Shown piece by piece: positions 36,201 through 44,878 of a DNA stretch of 64,000 nt (its first letter is position 1; each line of letters begins with the position of its first letter). This stretch comes from Gracilimonas sp965227785. Lineage in GTDB: Bacteria > Bacteroidota > Rhodothermia > Balneolales > Balneolaceae. The notes below the pieces were generated by a model. The model worked only from the letters and a program-made list of their open reading frames with translations, searched no databases and was not told where the DNA came from. The stretch lies in the NCBI RefSeq assembly GCF_965227785.1, contig NZ_OZ245785.1, positions 3,224,001-3,288,000 of the forward strand. The letters run 5' to 3'. A program made the position numbers and the translations under genes.

Positions 36201-39200
36201 TGGTACTGCGAATTACATCATATCCCAGAAGGTCTGTTTCGACATTGGCATCCCAGCTTAAAGAAGCTGACCCAATATTACCGGAAACGGTTACTCCGGT
36301 AGGTGGTAAAGGAGGGGTGTCCACATTCTTAAGTAAGATTAACTGATTGGAAGTATAATCCCCAACAATCAGGTCTAATAAACCTGCTTCTGTCAGGTCT
36401 GCAGCTGTAACTGATCGCAATTCTCCGGCACCTGATAGCAGAGTATCGGCAGTGTCAAAACTACCAGACCCAAGGTTTTTATACCAAACCAGATAACCGT
36501 TCAGTGTAGAAACGATGACGTCTTTTAAATCATCACCGTTCAAATCAGCAGTCGTAGCATTGAAAGGATCTGTAAGGTTGCTGGAAATAACACTTTGAGC
36601 ACCAAAAGTTCCATTACCTGAACTGTTAGAGTACCAGGCTACTTTCGAATCATTTTGTGAAATGGAAAGCACATCAATAAAACCGTCGTTATCCAGATCG
36701 GCAGTAACAATATTCTGGGGTGCATCTACTGAAGAAGTTATCACAGAAGCGGCCGCAAATGTACCGGCATTATTCACATACTGAACAACCTGATCTGAGG
36801 CTGTATGGGCGGCAACAAGATCAAAGTCCCCGTCACCGTCAAAGTCAGCAGCTTTCACATCACCGGCTAATGGAGCATTTCCATCTACTAACTGCTGAAG
36901 CACAAATGTTCCCGTTCCATTATTCTCGTAGTAGGAGATATCATCACCCACGGTATGTAAGTGAATGATATCCGTGTCTCCATCGAGGTTGACATCAAAA
37001 GCTATAACCTTCTGAGTATTGTAATTCGAGATAACCGGGAAGGTCTCAATTACGGAACCATCAACGCTGGAGAAGTTGAGTGAGCCATCATTTTGATACC
37101 AGGCCAATACATTGTCGTAAGCCGCGGCAACATCTAATACACCGTCACCGTCAAAGTCAGCATACGTAAGGCTTCGTGCACGGGCATCACCTGTTTCTCC
37201 GAGGGGTTGTGGACTTGAAAAGCTCAGATTCCCCTGATTTTCCAAAAATTCCACATTGTTGGACGCATTTTCATTGTATGAGGCAGTCAGAATATCAAGG
37301 TCTTGGTCGTTATCCAGATTAGCTGCCTTAACATCCAGTACTCCCGACAAAGTAGCCAGGGTAGCAGGGTCCTGGAAAAAGCCACTCTCACCCGGAGTGT
37401 CTTCCAATACAGTATACATATCCGGTGCATTCAGGAAGGTATTACCATCTACGACTACCGTGACCTGATAGGTGCCCGGAGCTACAGCCGGAACAGTAAC
37501 TGTGATATGAATAGAATCGGATGAAGCAATTGTTGCACTCTGTCCACCAATTTGTACATCAAGCGAAGTGTTGGTAAGGTTAGCACCGTAGATAGTAAGT
37601 GAACTACCGGCATCACCAGCTGTTGATGACAGCGCATACAGGTTCTTGATTTTAAAAGGTACCGCTATTTCATCACTTAACTGTGATAAGCTGCCGGTAA
37701 CCGTGTCATAAGCAGCAGCACGGTAGTAATAGGTAGTATTTTCAACAGGGGTGGTGTCCGTAAAAGCAGTATCACTAATTACAGATGCATTTAATCGCGT
37801 TGCGGCAGTTGAATCTGTGAAAGCAGATGTGGATCGGTACACATTATACCCACCAATATTCGGGGCCGGACTCGGACTCCAGTCGAGATCGATGGATGAA
37901 GCTCCAGCAGAAGCTGTAAGGTTCAATGGCCCCGGTGTTTCAATCGCTATAATATCACTCGAGAATCGGGGAGCAATTTGAGCACCGTTAAAGGAACCCA
38001 AAACACCCACCAGGTCAAGGTAGGCCGGAGGGGTGTCTCCAATCACCTGGGTTTGAGCCCAAAGGCGAATATCAATAGTATTTCCGCTAAAGGTCTCGGC
38101 GGTGACATTTGTGCTGACCGCAGATGAATTTGCCGGCCATGTACCGGGGTCAGTAATCAGGTCATTAATTCTGACCAGTCTTCCCTGAAGGTTTTGGAGG
38201 TCGGTAGATGGATCACCGGCATTTACAAAATCATTATAAGATATGGTAATCGGGTCAGGCAGGGTGTTCCCGCTATTAAGAACAGTGATGTTATTATTAA
38301 CATTGCTGACTTCGATCTCACGAAGACTGCTAAAGGTTTTGAGTTCGCCTTCCACTTCCACACTGTCACCGGGTGCTATTCCTGAAACGACTGCATCACC
38401 ATTGAACACAACAATCCCATAATCACCATCCTGTATATACAAGGAAGTATTATTGGCTGAAGCTTGCAAGTTTGGTGAAGTTACAATTCCACGCACTCGG
38501 GCAAAGGAGCTATCCACGAGATTCTTGGCCGTTTCTATAGAAATAAATTCATTATCTGGAGTATAGTACCTGACATCCGAATTGTTAATAGGATATAAGA
38601 CATACCCATCGGTTCCGCTGGAAGAACTTTGATTTATAACACCGGTGAATTCGAAATCATCCGGTATAAGCTGTCCGGCGATTTCTGTCGTGAAATCAGG
38701 GCCTACTGTCATCCCAATTGGACTTAGCTGTCCGCTCTCAAACACGTCATAATCGGTTTCATTGACAAAGTTTTGACCGGCTTCATTTACCGATAGATTA
38801 TTCGTCGTAACGAGAACCGATTCGTATTGTTCGAAATCTGTTACATCTGCCAAAACAATACTGACAGGAGCGGGGAGTGGATTTTCAGCTGAAATAACAT
38901 TCACTGATGTAATGTTAATCAGTTCTTTCATGGAATTCACTTCACCTACGGTACCGGTAATTTCTACCAGATCACCAATCTGTACTCCTCCGTTAAAGAG
39001 CGGGGTATTGAAATCGGCGGAAGCGTATAAATGCAATCCGGCATTATTCTGCTGAATTTTAAAAACGTTTTGATGTTTTCGGGTGATGATACCCTGAATC
39101 TTAACTTGTTCTCCGTTGGCCAGCTGACGTGCATCCGCAATAGTTGTAAGAGGCAGAGGAGGTGCTTGATTCTCATACCAGGCAATTTTGTCGTCTATGC

Positions 39201-42200
39201 TTGAGGCTGAAACTATATCAAGATCGCCGTCATTATCCATGTCGGCTGCATCAATATACCGAGGCCCATCAATGGTAGCCGAAGTAGCGATTGATACGGT
39301 GTCGGTGACCGAACTACCGTTTGTAAGTAAAAGTGTAATTTCATCACCACCTAAAGAGGAATACAAAATATCGTAGAAACCGTCTCCATTAAAATCCAAT
39401 ACTTTCAAATTATCAGGAATTCCAGAGCTTTCATGCAATACAAATAGCGGGGGGTTTGCAGAGCCGGTGCTTTGGGTTACGGTAATGTTATTGGAAAAAG
39501 AAGTGCCAATATAACGGCGACCGAAAATGATATCTTCAATACCGTTATTGTTGAAATCAGCAGATTCCAAGTCAGAAATAATGTCATTGGTGTAAAAATA
39601 CTGGGTGTTGAGGTAGCTGAAGTTACCATTGCCATCATTTACATGAACTTGTATACCTTTTCCATCTGCATAGGCAATTATTCCATCTTGATCACCATCA
39701 CCATCATGGTCAGTAATATGGAAGTCTGCGATATATGTTGATGAGAAAGAACTGCTGTTATAGCTATAAATGTCTTTTGGCAGTTCTGCAGTACCGTCTC
39801 CGTTATTCTTATGCCAAACTACTTTCGAGTAATAAGTGGTGAAGCCGCCTGTTTGGGTATAATAGAGATTTACAACCGGATCCTTTAATCCATCACCATC
39901 TATATCAATCATGGTGAAGTCTTTAAGAGTAGGAGTATATCCACTTTGGGATGGATAATTGTATAGGTCATAAGGAGTGCTGAACAAGCCGTTTCCTGTA
40001 TTCGGATAAACTCTTACGGAACGGTTGGTTCCATTTAATGTGACGATATCATTATCCCCGTCATTGTCAACATCGGTGATCTCGATATTGTATACATAAG
40101 TACCACTTCCTATAGGGGTTCGGGTTCCGAAACCACCTGCCTGATTGTTTTCAAACCAATCCAGGTTGTCGTTGGTATTCGACCATGTTACCACATCCTT
40201 GTATCCATCTCCATTCAGGTCTCCAAAAACAGAAATATAGGGTTGTTCCGGTTGGTTATAGATAATGTTTTGTCCGTCGAAATAGGCCCCTTCACTTTTA
40301 AGAACGGTAAAGGCATTTTGTTTTACTACACTTCGGTTTCCGCTAATGATACTTAATTCAGCAGGCCCGGAAGCTGTAACCGGAATTTCAATAACGAGTT
40401 TTTTAGCGTATGAAGCTTCTCCTTCTGAGCTTAGTACATTAGCAACCACGTCATTTACTGAAACAGTTAATTCAGAGAGATCTTTACTGAACGAGTTACC
40501 AAATATTTCGACTTCAGCTCCCGGTGCAGCACCTAAAGGAATTACATCCGTGATTTTCAGATCGGGAACAATATTTCTATAAAATTCCAATGTCCCACCA
40601 GAAAATGGACTTCCAATGATGTCCAAATCTCCGTCATTATCAAAATCACGGACATCGGTTTTTCGTTGAAGGCCGCCCTGGGTACGGATAGGTGTTATCT
40701 CAGAATAATCGAAGGTACCGGTTTTCTCGATCCAGAACAGGTAACTGTTATTGCTACCTAAAATGTCTTCATCACCATCGCCATCAAAATCAAGTACTTT
40801 CATTTCATAGCGTATATCATTTCCGGTCGAAGAACTGATGGCAATTTGTGATCCAAAGGTGCTGTTTCCGTTGTTAATCAAATAATATGTTTCGCTGGAT
40901 GTTGCCGTTATGATATCCGGATAGTCATCATCATTAACATAGGAGGTTGCTATCGTGCGATAGGAGGACGAACCAAGGCTGGCTACAAGGGAAAAAGAAC
41001 CTGTTCCATCATTTCTAAACCAGTTCAAAATGCCATTTTGGCCGGTAATAACATCCAGGTCTCCGTCCAGATCCAAATCTGATAGGGTAAAATCGTAGAT
41101 CAGGCTTGATCCTGTAATTATGCTTTGTTCTGTTTGAAATGTGCCATCCCCATTACCAGCAAACCAGCTAAGTGCGCCACTTCCTAAATTACCGCCTATC
41201 AAATCCAAATTACCATCTGAATTCACATCAGCGGCTTCCATGTGATAGTTAAAGAAAGTAGTGGCAAAACCGGTTAGATGGATTTTGGAACCGAATGAGC
41301 CATCGCCGTTACTCGGAATGAATATGAGGGAATCGGAACCAAGACTTGTGAAATAGACGAGATCTTCAAACCCATCTCCGTTAAAGTCACCTGCTGTTTG
41401 TTCTACAATAGAAGTATTAGCAATAGAAGTACCATAGGTGAAGGTACCGTTACCATCATTAATTAAAGGAATCAGTTCGTAAACGCCTCCACCTAAACTA
41501 TAATTATCCAGCATGTCGAAGTCCCCGTCACCGTCCAGATCAAGGCTAACTGAAATGTTCGAACTGGTGTTTCCATTACCGAAGGATTCCGCAAATTCAA
41601 AATACGCAGGTTGATCTTTTATGACCGTGAACTTGCCTGAATACTCCGCTACATCTCCATCCGTTTGGACGATCAGATCGTGAATACCGGCATTCATGGA
41701 GGGAACCGTAACGGTCAGCTTGGTAGATTGTACCGACTCCACCGTAGCCTGAACGCCGCTGATATAAACTGAACTGGAACTATTAAAACCAGACCCATAC
41801 ACCTGGATGGAAGAACCCGGAGCGGCGGCTTCTTTAGATACTTTGGTTACATAGGAAACGATTTCAGTACCGGTGTTTTCATACCAGGAAATGCTGTCAT
41901 CACCCGATAAAGCACCAACAATATCTAAATCTCCGTCATCGTCTAAATCTGAAGCGACTGCACTTCTTGGAATGGTACTAATTACGTCTGATACTACGTT
42001 AACTGGACCAAAAGTATTATCTCCGTTATTCTCAAACCATACTATTTGGCCACTGCCCACAGAACTTGTTAAAACATCTTGATCCCCATCACCATCAAAA
42101 TCAGCGGTTCTTACTTTATAAGCACCATCAACAAGAGTTGAAATATTATTTTGCAACCCAAAGTTTCCATTGCCATCATTCTCGTACCATGCAATTTTGT

Positions 42201-43842
42201 TATCAACAGATGAAGCAGAAAGTACATCCTGATCACCATCCCCGTCAAGGTCAGAAGCAAATACACCATTTGCTCCATCTGCTGCTGTAGAAATTATAGT
42301 TTGAGGGCCGAAAGTACCATCTCCGTTATTTTCATACCATGCAATTTTTTCATCCTGACCAGAAGCAGAAAGTACATCTTGGTCTCCATCTCCATCAAGG
42401 TCTGCTGAATAAACATCCCTAGCAGAAGCAGTTTGTGTTGAAATAACAGCTTGTGCGCCAAAAGTACCATTTCCGTTATTTTCGTACCATGCAATTTTAT
42501 TATCATTCAATGACGCAGAAAGTACATCCTGATCTCCATCACTATCTAAATCGGTAGCATAAACTCTAATGGCTCCATTTGCTAGAGTAGAGATCACAGT
42601 TTGAGCGCCGAAAGTACCATTTCCGTTATTTTCGTACCAGGCAATCTTATTATCATTAAATGAAGCAGATAGCACATCCTGGTCACCATCGCCATCTAAA
42701 TCAGTTGCATAAACGCTATAAGGACCGTCTGCTAGAGTAGAGATCACAGTTTGAGCGCCGAAAGTACCGTCCCCATTATTAGGATACCATGCGACTTTGT
42801 CGTCAACTTGGGAAGCCGAGAGAATATCTTGGTCTCCATCGTTATCTAAGTCAACGGTGTAGACACCTTGTGCATCTTCCACTAAGGTAGAAATAACATT
42901 TTGCCCTCCAAAACTTGCATCAACGGCATTCAGTACTGTAAAACCGTTAGATAGGGTATCCCCACCAAAGAAATTCGTAACAGCAAGATCCTGAATGCCC
43001 GCTGTTGTATTTGGAACCTGAACTGTAATTTTCGTTTCACTTCGGGAAATAACGGTACCAGCTACTCCTCCAAATTGTATGGATGGGAAGGAACTGCCGA
43101 AGAAGCCACTACCATAAATATCAATTTCTGAAAAAGGAGCGGCCGCATTGGGTTGAACATTCGATATTCTCACCGGAGTGGCGTCGAGTCCGGTAAGAGC
43201 TATGTTATCTAAAAATACCGCATCAATGCCATTGGGATCGTCAACAGATTCATCTTTAGTGAACCAGAAGTCAATATAATATTGACCGGCAGGGAGGTCA
43301 TAAACGGGGCTGTCGGTCCACGCAATTGCACCGGAAGCAGAATCTACAATAGCTCCGTTTATTTCGAGGTAGAAATAATCAAAATCAGCTTCGGTGCTGG
43401 TGCGATACTTAAATTGAAGAGTTCCACCACCTTCATCAACAATTACAAACATCCCCATGTTTGAGCTTTGCAAACTGTCAATAGCACCACTTTTTAAACT
43501 ATAACCAGCTTCAAAAGTATTGGTTGATTGTTCTAATGCCCATGGAGTAGAGATTTCACGACCAAACATGGTGCCGCCTGTAAAAGCAATGAAGTTTTTG
43601 GGCAGGGTACCATCAGAAAAGGTGTAAACGGTATCAGTTGTTGGGAATACTTCGCTCTCAGCTGTGAGATCTCTGTCAGGGGATTCGGGGCCTGCCGGAC
43701 TGTTTAAAAGTGTGTCTGTATTGCCGGATAATGTAGTTGCGGAAACCGTTTGTGAATCTGATTTCTTATCCTGTGCAAAAGCAGAGGGGGGAGTAAGAGC
43801 ACCAAAGGTGAAAATCCCAAGTAATAGAAGGCCTTTTTTCAT
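33217..43842 (-). CDS. Giant secreted multidomain surface protein (FG-GAP/VCBS, IPT/TIG, OB, Fn3, dockerin-like, cohesin-like, T9SS tail)
   Basis: A 3,541-residue exoprotein. The ATG at 43842 starts a clean signal peptide ending S-A-F-A-Q; an ATG at 43902 would add 20 polar residues. In order (approximate residues): a jelly-roll-like binding domain (60-230); five IPT/TIG domains (235, 665, 1090, 2060, 2595); blocks of FG-GAP/VCBS repeats with D-x-D-x-D-G-D calcium loops between them; two OB-fold regions (1560-1960); two Fn3 domains (1975, 2510); a pair of dockerin-like calcium loops (3165-3230); a cohesin-like domain (3330-3430); and a T9SS sorting domain (3450-3541) with N-Y-P-N-P-F-N-P-T-T. 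It is likely a calcium-stabilised adhesin or matrix protein. It follows a cohesin-like lipoprotein gene on the same strand. Confidence 0.93.
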   Translation of the reverse strand: MKKGLLLLGIFTFGALTPPSAFAQDKKSDSQTVSATTLSGNTDTLLNSPAGPESPDRDLTAESEVFPTTDTVYTFSDGTLPKNFIAFTGGTMFGREISTPWALEQSTNTFEAGYSLKSGAIDSLQSSNMGMFVIVDEGGGTLQFKYRTSTEADFDYFYLEINGAIVDSASGAIAWTDSPVYDLPAGQYYIDFWFTKDESVDDPNGIDAVFLDNIALTGLDATPVRISNVQPNAAAPFSEIDIYGSGFFGSSFPSIQFGGVAGTVISRSETKITVQVPNTTAGIQDLAVTNFFGGDTLSNGFTVLNAVDASFGGQNVISTLVEDAQGVYTVDLDNDGDQDILSASQVDDKVAWYPNNGDGTFGAQTVISTLADGPYSVYATDLDGDGDQDVLSASFNDNKIAWYENNGNGTFGAQTVISTLANGAIRVYATDLDSDGDQDVLSASLNDNKIAWYENNGNGTFGAQAVISTQTASARDVYSADLDGDGDQDVLSASGQDEKIAWYENNGDGTFGPQTIISTAADGANGVFASDLDGDGDQDVLSASSVDNKIAWYENDGNGNFGLQNNISTLVDGAYKVRTADFDGDGDQDVLTSSVGSGQIVWFENNGDNTFGPVNVVSDVISTIPRSAVASDLDDDGDLDIVGALSGDDSISWYENTGTEIVSYVTKVSKEAAAPGSSIQVYGSGFNSSSSVYISGVQATVESVQSTKLTVTVPSMNAGIHDLIVQTDGDVAEYSGKFTVIKDQPAYFEFAESFGNGNTSSNISVSLDLDGDGDFDMLDNYSLGGGVYELIPLINDGNGTFTYGTSIANTSIVEQTAGDFNGDGFEDLVYFTSLGSDSLIFIPSNGDGSFGSKIHLTGFATTFFNYHMEAADVNSDGNLDLIGGNLGSGALSWFAGNGDGTFQTEQSIITGSSLIYDFTLSDLDLDGDLDVITGQNGILNWFRNDGTGSFSLVASLGSSSYRTIATSYVNDDDYPDIITATSSETYYLINNGNSTFGSQIAISSSTGNDIRYEMKVLDFDGDGDEDILGSNNSYLFWIEKTGTFDYSEITPIRTQGGLQRKTDVRDFDNDGDLDIIGSPFSGGTLEFYRNIVPDLKITDVIPLGAAPGAEVEIFGNSFSKDLSELTVSVNDVVANVLSSEGEASYAKKLVIEIPVTASGPAELSIISGNRSVVKQNAFTVLKSEGAYFDGQNIIYNQPEQPYISVFGDLNGDGYKDVVTWSNTNDNLDWFENNQAGGFGTRTPIGSGTYVYNIEITDVDNDGDNDIVTLNGTNRSVRVYPNTGNGLFSTPYDLYNYPSQSGYTPTLKDFTMIDIDGDGLKDPVVNLYYTQTGGFTTYYSKVVWHKNNGDGTAELPKDIYSYNSSSFSSTYIADFHITDHDGDGDQDGIIAYADGKGIQVHVNDGNGNFSYLNTQYFYTNDIISDLESADFNNNGIEDIIFGRRYIGTSFSNNITVTQSTGSANPPLFVLHESSGIPDNLKVLDFNGDGFYDILYSSLGGDEITLLLTNGSSVTDTVSIATSATIDGPRYIDAADMDNDGDLDIVSASSIDDKIAWYENQAPPLPLTTIADARQLANGEQVKIQGIITRKHQNVFKIQQNNAGLHLYASADFNTPLFNGGVQIGDLVEITGTVGEVNSMKELINITSVNVISAENPLPAPVSIVLADVTDFEQYESVLVTTNNLSVNEAGQNFVNETDYDVFESGQLSPIGMTVGPDFTTEIAGQLIPDDFEFTGVINQSSSSGTDGYVLYPINNSDVRYYTPDNEFISIETAKNLVDSSFARVRGIVTSPNLQASANNTSLYIQDGDYGIVVFNGDAVVSGIAPGDSVEVEGELKTFSSLREIEVSNVNNNITVLNSGNTLPDPITISYNDFVNAGDPSTDLQNLQGRLVRINDLITDPGTWPANSSAVSTNVTAETFSGNTIDIRLWAQTQVIGDTPPAYLDLVGVLGSFNGAQIAPRFSSDIIAIETPGPLNLTASAGASSIDLDWSPSPAPNIGGYNVYRSTSAFTDSTAATRLNASVISDTAFTDTTPVENTTYYYRAAAYDTVTGSLSQLSDEIAVPFKIKNLYALSSTAGDAGSSLTIYGANLTNTSLDVQIGGQSATIASSDSIHITVTVPAVAPGTYQVTVVVDGNTFLNAPDMYTVLEDTPGESGFFQDPATLATLSGVLDVKAANLDNDQDLDILTASYNENASNNVEFLENQGNLSFSSPQPLGETGDARARSLTYADFDGDGVLDVAAAYDNVLAWYQNDGSLNFSSVDGSVIETFPVISNYNTQKVIAFDVNLDGDTDIIHLHTVGDDISYYENNGTGTFVLQQLVDGNAPLAGDVKAADFDGDGDFDLVAAHTASDQVVQYVNNAGTFAAASVITSSVDAPQNIVTADLDNDGFIDVLSISQNDSKVAWYSNSSGNGTFGAQSVISSNLTDPFNATTADLNGDDLKDVIVSTLNGYLVWYKNLGSGSFDTADTLLSGAGELRSVTAADLTEAGLLDLIVGDYTSNQLILLKNVDTPPLPPTGVTVSGNIGSASLSWDANVETDLLGYDVIRSTNPDVDGFTSLLGTPQTGTTYEDTGLSNGVTYYYRVVAIDSSNTRVASDTVSIKAVSTQISGIHPTSGVEGAQITLSGIGFSNVLSENQVQFGGTDANVVSADSASIVVESPAGITGFVNISVTTNGIQYTYPGKYLYLNESEGTFGLFDTQTGFAGVGNITSADIDGNGLEDLIATRPSDNMITMYFSNGDNPFQGSLNFNYAGSVNPKIVRTMNVYGSEFPDLVFISNVNNEFRVLKNNGGSTANTSFMDETTVSVNHTGISDIFPADMNNDGFTDVVIASSNDGKISWYENQSFLSEVAFGSENNVVDNSNQINSVYAADFNGDNLTDIISGENGGHEVAYYQNDGNGSFTRTVIGANITNPERVSAADLNNDGDLDVVYASSGESEVGAFINNGDGTFGSKSVIGTGVTQAADVSVGDLNGDGLVDVLATSPDDGQGMWFQNNGNNSFSSANVLTSDFNGAVSIHPYDMDGNGNLDIAIRGQFSGTLGVSQNFLITPLSITDFNPNGNILYLNHGVEIVLDTDVNSLNDFSTVFSGALTITNDDGATITSGALNAEGNSLILDNNNFHTLDTLSVQISSQTMQDNSGGQYFIDVDGDGQFTSADNTYSSPEFYVTMIGDFDSDFAVDFDDLDAFSNGWRNNNFGFETAPLDFSGGLSFPNARLNTDNDFNVDDIVSFIRFWNLTQNRSKAAKAQDMAALISGVNNGSSVSNAISAGRSGAKQSLTSGTEIPVGTSNSVHPASQQKSAVSISDTLQHISYRKVEQAQEYSSNPDAPREVSYSFALSHPDSVTALSLVIDYDEEKLSVADITDKELFNMHSSSANVFLSHVDSVNGIITLNVANFGSLAPVQEREIATLTFHSLNDQDAELIIVSDLRAKDKPAQQQVARKAVKVAEELPESFTMSQNYPNPFNPTTTIHYELAEQAKISITVFDILGRKVETLINENGVRPGYYKLNWDASRYASGMYIYVLNVEAASGKAYSLSKKMVLVK
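41868..42906 (-). repeat. Seven tandem ~150-bp coding repeats (50-residue FG-GAP/VCBS units)
   Basis: The translated unit is 50 residues long, with the core D-L-D-G-D-G-D-Q-D-V-L-S-A-S and W-Y-E-N-N-G. The first copies are nearly identical in DNA (the string GCTAGAGTAGAGATCACAGT recurs exactly 150 bases apart at 42581 and 42731). Later copies diverge. This is a hot spot for copy-number change. Confidence 0.85.
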
Positions 43843-43914
43843 AATACAACGTGTTACTGCGCGGTTGATAGTCGTAGAGTTAATTAATTTTTTTGAATAC
43901 ATAATGCCCTGTGT

Positions 43915-44874
43915 TTATTGAACTACATCTGCCTGATCGAACTGCAGAATGTCTATGTTGAAGCCCTCGGAAGACTTCAGCACAGAAGTGTTATGTATGG
44001 ATAAACTGGTGCTTCCCTGGAAGCTGCCTGTTGGAGCGAAAGTTATCTCACAAACGGCTCCTCCACCGGAAATTGATGCGCCACTGCCGGCAATACCGGC
44101 TTCAATGGTTATAAAATTAGAGGTGATTTCCGGTTGTACATATACGAGAGTATTACTGCCGTCCGGATTTAAAAAGCTTCCAGTTTCTCCAAAAACTTGT
44201 ACATCTGTAACAGTGAGCAGTGCATCGCTGTAATTTAGTACAAGTGAAAAAGCGGTCAGATCATCACTTTCCTGAATTTCATCCAGATAAATTTCTGCTG
44301 TATACGAACCGTCATTATTGCTATTAATGATATACGGATTGAAGAGGAATCCGCGGCTCTGGAAGGCATTCACTGAAAACTGGCCCTCGAAGGTGGTATC
44401 CTTTACAGCAGATGAATTCGGAACCGAATATTCAGCATAAATTTCAAAGGTGTATAACTCATCCCCAAAGGTCTCGTTCAAATTTGAAATCGTGATGGAT
44501 TCAAATTCGTTAACCGATTCAAAGCTTTTGCTCTGTATGCTTTCTTCCGGAGAAGCGTACCGATAACTGTATTCAAAATCGAATTCAATGGTCGAGCCGT
44601 TATTATCTATGACATCCCAGTCTAAAGTGATTTCACGTTGTGTAACTTCAAATGGGGTGTCGAGAGAAAAATTCCCATTAGTAAAACGAATCCCGGGCAG
44701 GGTATAACTTGGATCCGTTGGGTCATTTGAATTGCTCGCCTCCTCGTCTTCATTCTCAGGCAGTTCGCTAATAGAACTAATAATGGTATCGCATGATATC
44801 AAAGCTCCTGAAATCAGAAGTAGGAATAGGAGTGAAATATGTTTCTTGAAAATATTCATTGTTCGATTATCCAT
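43915..44874 (-). CDS. Lipoprotein with cohesin-like domain
   Basis: A protein of up to 319 residues; the in-frame ATG at 44859 would give a more typical signal peptide with the lipidated Cys of A-L-I-S-C at residue 23. An acidic, Ser/Asn/Asp-rich linker follows the lipobox, a feature linked to export to the outer-membrane surface. The C-terminal ~110 residues look cohesin-like (T-A-F-S-L-V-L-N-Y-S-D-A-L-L, then a closing F-I-T-I-E-A-G-I-A-G strand block). The PEGA-protein stop is 4 bases upstream and the giant protein starts 72 bases downstream, so the three are probably one operon. Confidence 0.8.
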   Translation of the reverse strand: MDNRTMNIFKKHISLLFLLLISGALISCDTIISSISELPENEDEEASNSNDPTDPSYTLPGIRFTNGNFSLDTPFEVTQREITLDWDVIDNNGSTIEFDFEYSYRYASPEESIQSKSFESVNEFESITISNLNETFGDELYTFEIYAEYSVPNSSAVKDTTFEGQFSVNAFQSRGFLFNPYIINSNNDGSYTAEIYLDEIQESDDLTAFSLVLNYSDALLTVTDVQVFGETGSFLNPDGSNTLVYVQPEITSNFITIEAGIAGSGASISGGGAVCEITFAPTGSFQGSTSLSIHNTSVLKSSEGFNIDILQFDQADVVQ

Positions 44875-44878
44875 AGTC

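Noticed and set aside
41868..42906. Evenly spaced repeats considered as a CRISPR array
   Set aside because: The repeats are 150 bases long, in frame and encode a 50-residue FG-GAP unit; there are no unique spacers of CRISPR size.
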